Assembly (NCBI GenBank): GCA_030637065.1
Contig: DAOVVQ010000047.1
Location: 1 to 17,547, forward strand
DNA: 17,547 nt
Origin: Planctomycetota bacterium
GTDB taxonomy: Bacteria; Planctomycetota; Phycisphaerae; Sedimentisphaerales; Anaerohalosphaeraceae
Direction of reading: 5' to 3'
Each line of letters opens with the position of its first letter. The stretch's first letter is position 1. The position numbers and the translations under genes are program-made. This document shows positions 7,481 to 13,709 of the stretch, piece after piece. The notes below the pieces were generated by a model, which did not search any database, had not been told where the DNA came from, and saw only the letters and a program-made list of their open reading frames with translations.

Positions 7481-8596
7481 ATGAGTATTCTTGACAGATA
7501 TGTCGCCAGGAACTTTATCGTTGGCTATATCATCGCAGCGGCGGTGTCGGTGGGGCTTTGCGTAGTCATCGATCTGTTCGTCAATCTCGGCGAGTTCGCA
7601 GAGCAGGCCGACCTGGGCCCTTGGGAGGTCATCCGCAATATCTTCATCTACTACGGCATTCAAAGCTCGCTTTATTTTCGCGATTTTGCCGGCATGATAA
7701 CTGTCATTGCCGCGGTCTTTTCGCTGGGTAAAATGACGCGTAACAACGAGCTTATCGCCGTGATGGCCTCGGGCGTGAGCCTCAAGCGAGTCATCGCCCC
7801 TATTGTTGTACTCGCCATGCTGCTGACCGGGCTTTTGGTAGTGGACCAGGAGATTATCATTCCGCGATTAGCCCACCGACTCATTCGACCTCCGGACGCC
7901 AAACCGGGAGATGAACTCTATGACATCTGGTACATGGTCGACGGCAAGGGGTCTCTGATCTGCACAAAGCGGTTCGAGGAAAAAACCCAGACCATGATCA
8001 AACCGTATATCATCCGCCGCCGCGAAATAGCCCCGACCAGGTGGGAAGTTGTCGGCAGGATCGAGGCGGAGAAGGCGACTTATAACGAAAAAACGGGCGG
8101 ATGGGATCTGACCGGCGGCGTTTATCTCAGGATATCCGGAATAGATCACAATAAGGCGACGCAGAAGCTCGAAGCGATCGCTTTTTATGAAACGGATCTC
8201 ACGCCTGCCGCGATACCGATGCGGCAACAGGAAGGTTATAAGTCCCTGCTCAGTTCCAGGCAGCTATCAGCACTGGCCCGCCACAGAGGCACAAGGATGA
8301 AGGACCAGGCCGACCTTATCCTCCAGAAACATTCCCGCGTTACCGACCCGATCATTAACATGGTAATGCTGATGGTGGCGCTGCCCGTGCTCGTCTGCCG
8401 GGACCCGAAGGCGATGAAGTCGGCTATCATGATCTCTTTCGGCGTCACCCTCTCGTGCATTATAGTCTCATTCATCTGCAAAATACTCGCGACGGAAATG
8501 TTCTTTGACCAGATCAGACCCGAGCTTTGGGCGTGGGGACCGGTCTTCATCTTTCTGCCGATAGCCTTCATCGAGATCGATTCGATGAAAACATAA
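7481..8596 (+). CDS. lptG: LptG/LptF-family LPS export permease
   Basis: Second permease of the LPS exporter, 371 residues, normal length for the family. It starts MSILDRYVARNFI, followed by a helix (about 12-32), then helices near 55-75 and 100-122. The coupling segment TRNNELIAVMASGVSLKRV is the family signature between helices 2 and 3. A periplasmic domain (about 125-275) and three C-terminal helices (about 290-365) complete the fold. With the preceding gene it should form the LptF-LptG heterodimer; the ATPase LptB and bridge proteins are not in this window. The start follows GGTTGGG, a weak ribosome site, and the gap is only 12 bases, so translation coupling is likely. Downstream lies a repeat-rich gap and the convergent thiC. 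Confidence 0.86.
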   Translation: MSILDRYVARNFIVGYIIAAAVSVGLCVVIDLFVNLGEFAEQADLGPWEVIRNIFIYYGIQSSLYFRDFAGMITVIAAVFSLGKMTRNNELIAVMASGVSLKRVIAPIVVLAMLLTGLLVVDQEIIIPRLAHRLIRPPDAKPGDELYDIWYMVDGKGSLICTKRFEEKTQTMIKPYIIRRREIAPTRWEVVGRIEAEKATYNEKTGGWDLTGGVYLRISGIDHNKATQKLEAIAFYETDLTPAAIPMRQQEGYKSLLSSRQLSALARHRGTRMKDQADLILQKHSRVTDPIINMVMLMVALPVLVCRDPKAMKSAIMISFGVTLSCIIVSFICKILATEMFFDQIRPELWAWGPVFIFLPIAFIEIDSMKT

Positions 8597-8631
8597 AAGC
8601 CAGGCAGCACTTAACCAAGCGCCACGTCCAT

Positions 8632-8742
8632 TTTGTCATTCCAGCCGAACAGAGCACCCCTTCGTCATCCCGACCGAAGCGGAGGGATCTATTTAAACAG
8701 CATCGCGAAGCGATTCGATAATTAACGTTCGGAATGACAATG
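8632..8742. repeat. Composite hairpin element with TTGTCATTCC inverted ends
   Basis: The ends TTGTCATTCC...CGAAC and GTTCGGAATGACAA are complementary apart from a few unpaired bases, making an element of about 110 bases. Inside are two smaller hairpins: TCCC-ga-CCG-aag-CGG-a-GGGA near 8671-8690 and ATCGC-gaa-GCGAT near 8702-8714. This type of TGTCATTCC/GGAATGACA repeat recurs between genes in many bacteria. Together with repeat copy B it fills the 315-base space 8597-8911 between convergent lptG and thiC. I see no credible gene there. Confidence 0.7.
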
Positions 8743-8753
8743 GGTGCAGAAGT

Positions 8754-8843
8754 GGGTGGCAGCGTGTTTGCGCAGCAAACCGATGGGCGTATTGCACACA
8801 GGCACCCACCATCGGTTTGGCTTCGCCAAACACGCTGCCACCC
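8754..8843. repeat. Dispersed palindromic repeat, copy B (complete)
   Basis: A long near-palindrome. Perfect 13-base outer arms GGGTGGCAGCGTG (8754-8766) and CACGCTGCCACCC (8831-8843) enclose two mini-hairpins, TTTGC-GCA-GCAAA and TTTGGC-TTC-GCCAAA, and complementary inner arms AAACCGATGG (8777-8786) and CCATCGGTTT (8809-8818). Bases 8767-8843 match copy A at 55-130. It lies between the 3' ends of lptG and thiC, where it could end transcription or protect both messages. The small open frames across it are not genes. Confidence 0.88.
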
Positions 8844-8911
8844 TTGCTGCGAGTGGAAACATACCGTTGGCGCAAACATGTCACACACACAATATTCAAG
8901 TGGGGCTGGTA

Positions 8912-10228
8912 CTACTTAACCCTTGCCTTCAGGCTGTCCTTTAGCTCGGCGTTGATCCTTACGCTGCACCACTCTCTGCCGCACATCGTGCAGTAATCCG
9001 TATCCTCCGATGACGACGACATGCGGCTCTGCTGGCACGCCTCGTTGTACATATCGCGGGCGGTCTGTGGGTCGATCGCCTCTGAGAGGTGGCAGTCCCA
9101 ATCGAGATTGGCCCGTGCGGTGCTGAGGCGTCTGTCCCTTTCAGCGGCATTTTTGTGGCCTCGGGCGATATCGGCGGCGTGGGCGGCGATCTTTGCAGCA
9201 ACAACGCCTTGGCGAACATCGTCTGCGCCGGGCAGGCCTAAGTGCTCGCGCGGGGTTACGTAACACAAAAACGAAGCCCCGTAATAGGCCGCAGCCGTCC
9301 CGCCGATCGCCGAGGTGATGTGGTCATAACCGGGAGCTATGTCGGTAACGAGTGGTCCGAGTACGTAGAAGGGAGCGTCGTCGCATATCTTCTGCTGAAG
9401 CTCCATATTATGCTGGATCTGGTCGAACGGCACATGGCCCGGGCCCTCGACCATTACCTGACAGCCCTTTTCGCGGGCCCGCTGGGTCAGTTCACCCAGG
9501 GTCCTCAGCTCCGCAAGCTGGGCCTCGTCCGTCGCGTCGGCGATACAGCCGGGCCTTAGCCCGTCGCCCAACGAAAAGCAAACGTCGTATTCCCGCATAA
9601 TGTCGCAGAGGTCGTCGAACAGTTCGTATGTGGGGTTTTGCCTGCCGTGATGGATCATCCACTTGGCCAGCAGCGCTCCGCCGCGGCTGACGATACCGCA
9701 GACGCGGTTTGCAGCCAGGTCCAGATGCTCGATCAACAGACCGGCGTGAATGGTGAAAAAGTCGACACCCTGGCGGGCCTGCTTTTCGGCGACGGCCAGA
9801 ATGGCCTTGCAGTCGATCTCCTCGACGGTCCTGTCGACGATGACCTCGTAAATGGGCACGGTGCCGAAAGGAACGGGGCACTGCGAAAGAAGCTCCTTCC
9901 TTATCCGGTCCAGGTCCCCGCCGGTACTGAGGTCCATAATAGCGTCGGCGCCGGCATCCAGGGCGATCTTCATCTTCTCGATCTCGCCGTCAAGCGAGGA
10001 GCGGACGTTGCTGGCGCCGATGTTGGCGTTTATCTTGACGGTAGTGGCCCGCCCGATCCCGGCTGGGATGAGGTTGAGGTCTAAATGCACCTTATTTGCG
10101 GGCATCACCAGCCGCCCGAGGGCGACCTGGTCGCGGACGAACTCCGGCTCAAGCCCTTCAACCCGCGCCACAGCCGCGGCAACCTCGCTTATTTGGCCGC
10201 TGCGGGCAATTTCCAACTGAGTAGACAT
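8912..10228 (-). CDS. thiC: Phosphomethylpyrimidine synthase ThiC
   Basis: Radical-SAM enzyme that rearranges 5-aminoimidazole ribotide into HMP phosphate, the pyrimidine half of thiamine. From the chosen start the protein has 438 residues, the short bacterial form without the extra N-terminal domain of E. coli ThiC. Visible family blocks are VKINANIGAS, DAIMDLSTGGD, PFGTVPIYE, FFTIHAGL, SRGGALLAKWM, FSLGDGLRPG and VEGPGHVPFDQI. The C-terminal CX2CX4C (Cys413, Cys416, Cys421; CTMCGREWC) binds the 4Fe-4S cluster. I place the start at the ATG at 10228 because GGAGCT lies at a good distance upstream. An in-frame ATG at 10270 lies inside the riboswitch/terminator hairpin and is unlikely to be used. 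Regulation is by the TPP riboswitch directly upstream. No other thiamine gene is nearby. Confidence 0.95.
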   Translation of the reverse strand: MSTQLEIARSGQISEVAAAVARVEGLEPEFVRDQVALGRLVMPANKVHLDLNLIPAGIGRATTVKINANIGASNVRSSLDGEIEKMKIALDAGADAIMDLSTGGDLDRIRKELLSQCPVPFGTVPIYEVIVDRTVEEIDCKAILAVAEKQARQGVDFFTIHAGLLIEHLDLAANRVCGIVSRGGALLAKWMIHHGRQNPTYELFDDLCDIMREYDVCFSLGDGLRPGCIADATDEAQLAELRTLGELTQRAREKGCQVMVEGPGHVPFDQIQHNMELQQKICDDAPFYVLGPLVTDIAPGYDHITSAIGGTAAAYYGASFLCYVTPREHLGLPGADDVRQGVVAAKIAAHAADIARGHKNAAERDRRLSTARANLDWDCHLSEAIDPQTARDMYNEACQQSRMSSSSEDTDYCTMCGREWCSVRINAELKDSLKARVK

Positions 10229-10238
10229 ATCAAGCTCC

Positions 10239-10290
10239 AAAAAAACACGGGGAAGCGACCGACATGCCATGCATGAACTCCACGCTTCCC
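10239..10290 (-). terminator. Intrinsic terminator of the TPP riboswitch
   Basis: On the minus strand GGGAAGCG (10290-10283) pairs with CGCTTCCC (10257-10250), followed a few bases later by a run of seven T (10245-10239) just ahead of the thiC ribosome site. The first arm is also the 3' end of the riboswitch core. Ligand binding could thus affect whether this hairpin forms, which fits transcription-attenuation control of thiC. Confidence 0.72.
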
Positions 10291-10379
10291 TACGCAGGTC
10301 AACCAGCCATAGAGGCCGATTTTCCTGATCAGGTTCGAAGGGTATATCTCAGACCCAAAACCAACAGGCCACCCCTGGC
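10283..10379 (-). promoter_or_regulatory. TPP riboswitch (THI element) controlling thiC
   Basis: Read on the minus strand, the leader contains the hallmark conserved pieces in order: CCAGGGGTG, CTGAGA, ATACCCTTCGAACCTGATC, and GCGTAGGGAAG. These are the pyrimidine- and pyrophosphate-sensor helices of the thiamine-pyrophosphate aptamer. The variable P3-type stem between CTGATC and GCGTAGG is present but not conserved in sequence, as usual. High TPP is expected to lower thiC expression through the adjoining terminator. Confidence 0.95.
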
Positions 10380-10389
10380 GAACAAAGAC

Positions 10390-10417
10390 ATTATACAACA
10401 CCGGCAGGAAACGTCAA
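10390..10417 (-). promoter_or_regulatory. Sigma70-like promoter of the thiC leader
   Basis: On the minus strand TTGACG (10417-10412) is separated by 16 bases from a perfect TATAAT (10395-10390). Transcription would start near 10382, just before the riboswitch aptamer, as expected for a riboswitch leader. Confidence 0.8.
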
Positions 10418-10469
10418 TCCTAATAACCTCACCCCACACCCCACCTTGCCAGAAGACCGGAAGTCCGCA

Positions 10470-11051
10470 CTATGAAGATAGGGCTCGGGACATCAGAAAC
10501 AGGGTAGTAATATATATGGTCGCAATAATGAAATAAAGTAAGGCTTTTTTGAAATAGTATTTGCTGGGGAGTTTTCTTGGAGGTTCAGGGGTTGCTTCTG
10601 CAATCTCAAAAACCTTGTCTAATTCGGCAAAAATTCTTAAAGCAATTTTTATATTAGCGATCGCTACAAAATTGGACCAAAGAAGCCACATAAGTGCAAT
10701 CACAATGATCCCTTCTTTATTTACAAAATACAACTGGAGAAATATCAGCATTGGTCCCCAGGCAAAAAGAAAATAGAACCAGACAGGAGGCATCATCTTC
10801 ATGAAGATGGTCGAATTGTCACCGTTAGGTTTAATATATCCTTCTATGTCAAAAATCCTGGCCCAAGGCCCAGCCGATATATGGAACTTGTGTTTGCGAG
10901 CACTCCAACCCTGGATAAAGCTAAAAGGTCTGAAAAACCATAAAGAGTGAAAATCAAAGGATGTATTTGTATTAATCTGTTCTTCCATAAAGCCCAGACA
11001 TTGATCCGGCCTAAGAGGAACAGATATATGTCGGGTTAAATTAAACTGCAT
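10470..11051 (-). CDS. Uncharacterised small membrane protein, A+T-rich
   Basis: I do not recognise this family. From the ATG at 11051 the protein has 193 residues: a soluble N-terminal part of about 85 residues rich in Phe and Trp, two adjacent transmembrane helices (about 88-109 and 114-135), a polar stretch with EATPEPPRKLPSK, and a last helix (about 168-189). An in-frame GTG at 11060 is possible, but it overlaps the AGGTG ribosome site that fits the ATG better. The gene is poorer in G+C than its neighbours: bases 10621-10740 have 39 G or C in 120, while line 7021-7080 has 37 in 60. It starts 25 bases after the next unknown gene ends, so the two are probably one operon. Possibly acquired; function unknown. 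Confidence 0.65.
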   Translation of the reverse strand: MQFNLTRHISVPLRPDQCLGFMEEQINTNTSFDFHSLWFFRPFSFIQGWSARKHKFHISAGPWARIFDIEGYIKPNGDNSTIFMKMMPPVWFYFLFAWGPMLIFLQLYFVNKEGIIVIALMWLLWSNFVAIANIKIALRIFAELDKVFEIAEATPEPPRKLPSKYYFKKALLYFIIATIYITTLFLMSRALSS

Positions 11052-11076
11052 AATTTTCACCTGCCCTTACAGCATG

Positions 11077-11430
11077 TCAAGAATTTATACTTTGCTCAGT
11101 TGTGGTGCGACCGCTCAGTGAAAACCAAGATGAAAAAATAATAAATATCCCAGAGGACATAGCCAACAAGAGTCCAAGGGAAGAAGGAGTTCTTGACTTG
11201 CTCTCAGCTGTTACATATAGATCGTATTGCTCCTTCGTTACCTCCACAGGGGGATAGATCGCAGGATTGCCATGTCTGTAATAGTATTGACCATTCTGCT
11301 CGTAAACTGTCGAGTGGCCGGGGATGTCGCTGGCTATTCGCCCTTTTTCACTTATCATAATGCCGACGACCATCATTGCAAAGCCTATTATGACGCCTGC
11401 AAATGCAATATCCCTCTTTGTTATCATCAT
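11077..11430 (-). CDS. Uncharacterised two-helix membrane protein
   Basis: A 117-residue protein not assignable to a family by eye. It has helices at about 8-27 and 84-104 separated by a polar segment of about 55 residues containing YEQNGQYYYRHGNPAIYPP, a possible small extracytoplasmic loop. AAGG lies 4 bases before the first ATG and 7 before the second (11427), so the second codon may be the true start. It is followed by the other unknown membrane gene in the same direction. Upstream are two copies of GTATAGACTC, a possible control site. Sequence signs favour a real but lineage-restricted gene: plausible start, hydrophobic pattern, and spacing within an operon. Confidence 0.6.
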   Translation of the reverse strand: MMITKRDIAFAGVIIGFAMMVVGIMISEKGRIASDIPGHSTVYEQNGQYYYRHGNPAIYPPVEVTKEQYDLYVTAESKSRTPSSLGLLLAMSSGIFIIFSSWFSLSGRTTTEQSINS

Positions 11431-11441
11431 TCGACCTTACT

Positions 11442-11482
11442 GTATAGACTCATATTACCGGTTGGCCTATTAGTATAGACTC
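11442..11482. repeat. Two direct copies of GTATAGACTC upstream of the small membrane genes
   Basis: GTATAGACTC occurs at 11442-11451 and again at 11473-11482, a spacing of 31 bases, about three turns of the helix. Both sit 12 to 52 bases upstream of the gene ending at 11077. Read on the minus strand each contains a TATAC segment that could also serve as a -10 box, but I found no good -35 partner. Confidence 0.4.
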
Positions 11483-11572
11483 GTCTGGGGCCAGAATATT
11501 CTATCGGAAAATATTTCCAATTTGCATTCAAAAAATTATTCCGCTTGGGCTAAAGGCCACCCTGCGGGCTGG

Positions 11573-11592
11573 ATTCCCGCCTTCGCGGGAAT
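11573..11592. repeat. Dispersed hairpin ATTCCCGC-CTTC-GCGGGAAT
   Basis: A perfect 8-base stem with a 4-base loop, followed by GACAATGG. It belongs to the CATTCCCGC/GCGGGAATG type of intergenic repeat known from many bacteria. The same GGAATGACAATGG tail occurs at 8731-8743 next to repeat copy B. It lies 40 bases beyond the stop of the peroxiredoxin gene and may end or protect that message. The rest of the 201-base gap 11431-11631 shows no gene. Confidence 0.75.
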
Positions 11593-11631
11593 GACAATGG
11601 TGTGACACATGGCAGTTTTCGATACAGCCGT

Positions 11632-12261
11632 TTACCGGCTGACTGCCGCGGTGGCGTTTGGTACTGTTTCGTCTGGTTTTACGCTGTACCATACTCCGGT
11701 TAGATTGGCTGATTCGTCTATCAGGAAACTGGAGCGGATTATTGACATGGTTGTTTTTCCGGCCTTTTTCTTTTCTCCCCATGCGCCGTAGGCCTCTGCG
11801 ATCTTGTGGTCGGCGTCGCTTAGCAGCTTAAAGCCCAGATCGTATTTTTCGTCGAACTTCTTCTGCGCCTCGGGCTTATCCGGGCTCATTCCTACCCCTA
11901 CGATGCCGAGGGCCGCCAGCTCCGCGTTCGAATCCCGCACGCTGCACGCCTGCTTCGTACAGCCGGGCGTATCGGCGCGGGGGTAGAAATACAACAAAAC
12001 CTTTTTGCCCGCAAAGTCACCAAGAGAAACCTCCTGGCCATCCTGATCGAGCAGCGAAAATCCCGGCGCCTTATCGCCAACTTCCAGCTTTACCATTTCT
12101 GCCTCCTTATCGGTAGTATCCACACTCTGCGTTTCTGCCTGTTCGGTCGCATCGCCGGCATCCTGAGGCTCGTCCTTGCTGCAACCCTGTATAACCAACG
12201 CCGCCAATACTGACAACATCAAAATAACAGTTGCCTTCGTAACTATTTTATACTTGCTCAT
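11632..12261 (-). CDS. Bcp/PrxQ-type peroxiredoxin, predicted lipoprotein
   Basis: Thiol peroxidase that reduces hydrogen and organic peroxides. The 209-residue protein starts with a signal peptide ending in a lipobox-like VIQGC, so Cys27 is probably lipidated and the enzyme held on a membrane in the periplasm. A charged linker (28-58) leads to a thioredoxin-fold domain (about 59-205). FYPRADTPGCTKQAC contains the peroxidatic Cys101 and the resolving Cys106, the CX4C arrangement of E. coli Bcp. Thr98 and Pro99 precede the peroxidatic Cys as in the family, and the Arg of SVRD is in place. Most Bcp proteins are cytoplasmic, so the lipoprotein form is notable. AAAGG lies 6-8 bases before the ATG. 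The gene follows the M24 peptidase by 42 bases and is probably co-transcribed with it. Confidence 0.88.
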   Translation of the reverse strand: MSKYKIVTKATVILMLSVLAALVIQGCSKDEPQDAGDATEQAETQSVDTTDKEAEMVKLEVGDKAPGFSLLDQDGQEVSLGDFAGKKVLLYFYPRADTPGCTKQACSVRDSNAELAALGIVGVGMSPDKPEAQKKFDEKYDLGFKLLSDADHKIAEAYGAWGEKKKAGKTTMSIIRSSFLIDESANLTGVWYSVKPDETVPNATAAVSR

Positions 12262-12303
12262 TTCTGACCTTTCCCATTTACACGGTTTAAAAGCACACGT
12301 TGC

Positions 12304-13404
12304 CTATCGGCTTTTTATGACTGGCATTTTTTGTTTGCTGAAGTTGAAGCGGTTGTCTTTGGTCAGGATTCGGTGGCCGGTCGGCGTTACCAGGATGTCA
12401 TCCTCTATCCGCACTCCTAATTTGCCTGGGATGTATATTCCTGGCTCTATTGTTATTACCTGGCCGGCTGTTAGTTTGCCTTTTGCTTTTTTTGCTAATA
12501 TTGGTGCTTCGTGGACTTGCAGGCCGAGGCCGTGGCCGGTTCCGTGTTTGTAGACGGGCAGGCCCCGGCTGGAGATTACCTCCCGCGCGACGGCGTCGAC
12601 CTCGGCAATTGCTACTCCGGGGCGGACCATCTTTATTGCTGCCTGCTGGGCGTCCAGGACGGCATAGTAGACCTTTTCGAAAAATCGTGTGGGTTTGCCA
12701 AACGCAAAGCTACGCGTTGTGTCGCTGCAATAGCCGTCGACTTTGGCGCCGAAGTCTATAAGAATGGTGTCGTTTTTGCGAAGTTTTTTGCCGCCCGGCT
12801 GATGGTGATTGCGGGAACCGTTCGCCCCGAATGCAACTATCGTATCGAAGCTGTTTTGCGAGCCCGATCTTCGTATCTGATAATCGAGCAGACCAGCGGC
12901 CTGGCTCTCGGTCATACCGGCTTTCAGTCGCCGCAGCGTATGATCCAAAGCCTGCCACGCGATCCGTCCGGCCTTTTGGATGGCCCGTACCTCCGAAGGA
13001 TCCTTCATCTGACGAACCGACTCAACTATACCCCCCACCGCCTTGGGGCGAGGAAGCACACTCTTTCGAATCCGCTTAAAAACGGCAACCGAACAGCTAT
13101 CCTCGGCACCTATCGCCTTGACCGACTTTGTCCGGGCGATAATATCAGCGGTCGCCTTTTCAATAGGCCCGGTCCGTTCGACGATACGACAGCCGACGCA
13201 TTCGCTTTGGGCCTGCTCGCCGTATCGGCTGTCGGTGACCAGAATGACGCTGCGGGGAGTGATCACAGCCCAGCTATCGTCGCCCAGAAAGCCGGTAGTA
13301 AAGGTAACATTCTCCACAGCGGTGACGATAAGGCAGTCGAGGCCCTTACTCCGCATCTTCCGCCGGACGGCACTAAGCCGCATTTTAAGCACTGTTTGGT
13401 CCAT
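12304..13404 (-). CDS. M24-family Xaa-Pro aminopeptidase (PepP/PepQ type)
   Basis: Dimetal peptidase that removes an N-terminal residue next to proline, or splits Xaa-Pro dipeptides, in the cytosol. The 366-residue protein has a creatinase-like N-terminal domain (about 1-135) and a pita-bread catalytic domain. The five metal ligands are visible: Asp217 (LIDFGA), Asp228 (YCSDTTR), His291 (HGTGHGLGL), Glu320 (TIEPGIYI) and Glu334 (VRIEDDILVT). His200/His201 in SRNHHQPG match the substrate-side histidine of the family. The length fits the shorter bacterial and archaeal Xaa-Pro peptidases rather than E. coli PepP (about 440). A strong ribosome site, AAGGAGAT, precedes the ATG at 13404. Its leader includes a short GCCC-TTCG-GGGC hairpin (13451-13440). 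The peroxiredoxin gene follows in the same direction. Confidence 0.92.
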   Translation of the reverse strand: MDQTVLKMRLSAVRRKMRSKGLDCLIVTAVENVTFTTGFLGDDSWAVITPRSVILVTDSRYGEQAQSECVGCRIVERTGPIEKATADIIARTKSVKAIGAEDSCSVAVFKRIRKSVLPRPKAVGGIVESVRQMKDPSEVRAIQKAGRIAWQALDHTLRRLKAGMTESQAAGLLDYQIRRSGSQNSFDTIVAFGANGSRNHHQPGGKKLRKNDTILIDFGAKVDGYCSDTTRSFAFGKPTRFFEKVYYAVLDAQQAAIKMVRPGVAIAEVDAVAREVISSRGLPVYKHGTGHGLGLQVHEAPILAKKAKGKLTAGQVITIEPGIYIPGKLGVRIEDDILVTPTGHRILTKDNRFNFSKQKMPVIKSR

Positions 13405-13477
13405 TTCGATCTCCTTTTGCCGGGTAAACTCCCAAAATAGCCCCGAAGGGCGACAAAATAAAGTCTTTTTTGCCGAT

Positions 13478-13506
13478 TTGCCCCCAGCTATTTTAATTCG
13501 TATACT
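13478..13506 (+). promoter_or_regulatory. Sigma70-like promoter in the pepP-rhomboid gap
   Basis: TTGCCC (13478-13483), a 17-base spacer and TATACT (13501-13506) make a good promoter on the plus strand with a predicted start near 13513. No gene long enough to be convincing starts behind it; the transcript would end at the terminator at 13588-13631. Confidence 0.6.
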
Positions 13507-13513
13507 TTATTTA

Positions 13514-13631
13514 GGAACGCAAAAAGGAAGATTGCGGATCGCAGTAAGGCAATAATAACATGTTCCACTCCTGGCAGGGAAGCTCAGACGGGATGTCGGC
13601 TTGCGGGGGCGAGCCAACGTCCCGTTTTTTT
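13514..13631 (+). ncRNA. Candidate small RNA or attenuated leader, about 118 bases
   Basis: The stretch runs from a predicted start behind a good promoter to a strong intrinsic terminator. It can fold into several helices: GGAAC (13514-13518) with GTTCC (13562-13566), enclosing ATTGC (13531-13535) with GCAAT (13549-13553), or alternatively TGCG-GATC-GCA-type pairing inside. The terminator hairpin follows. I compared it by eye with signal recognition particle RNA, 6S RNA and common riboswitches and saw no match. It could be a free small RNA or a leader controlling the rhomboid gene, which has its own promoter candidate further on. Confidence 0.45.
13588..13631 (+). terminator. Strong intrinsic terminator upstream of the rhomboid gene
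   Basis: ACGGGA (13588-13593) pairs with TCCCGT (13620-13625), continued inward by TGT/ACG and GGCTTG/CGAGCC-type pairs around a G-rich loop, with one mismatch. Seven T (13625-13631) follow directly. It points along the plus strand and stands about 80 bases before the rhomboid ATG. Confidence 0.82.
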
Positions 13632-13636
13632 ATCAC

Positions 13637-13665
13637 TTGTCGCGGTGAACACTTGAGATTACAAT
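13637..13665 (+). promoter_or_regulatory. Probable rhomboid gene promoter
   Basis: TTGTCG (13637-13642), a 17-base spacer and TACAAT (13660-13665) lie just past the terminator and about 45 bases before the rhomboid start. This would give the protease gene its own transcript independent of the upstream small RNA unit. Confidence 0.5.
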
Positions 13666-13709
13666 ACAGATCGGTCCTAATGTAATCCTAAAAACTTTAG
13701 AATGCGACA

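Noticed and set aside
10229..10270. Upstream ATG extension of ThiC by 14 codons
   Set aside because: It falls inside the riboswitch terminator, while the ATG at 10228 has GGAGCT at proper spacing and the protein begins like other ThiC proteins there.
13560..13682. Small open frame ATG-TTC-CAC... of about 40 codons inside the candidate small RNA
   Set aside because: No ribosome site precedes it, it runs straight through a strong terminator hairpin and T-run, and the peptide has no recognisable pattern.
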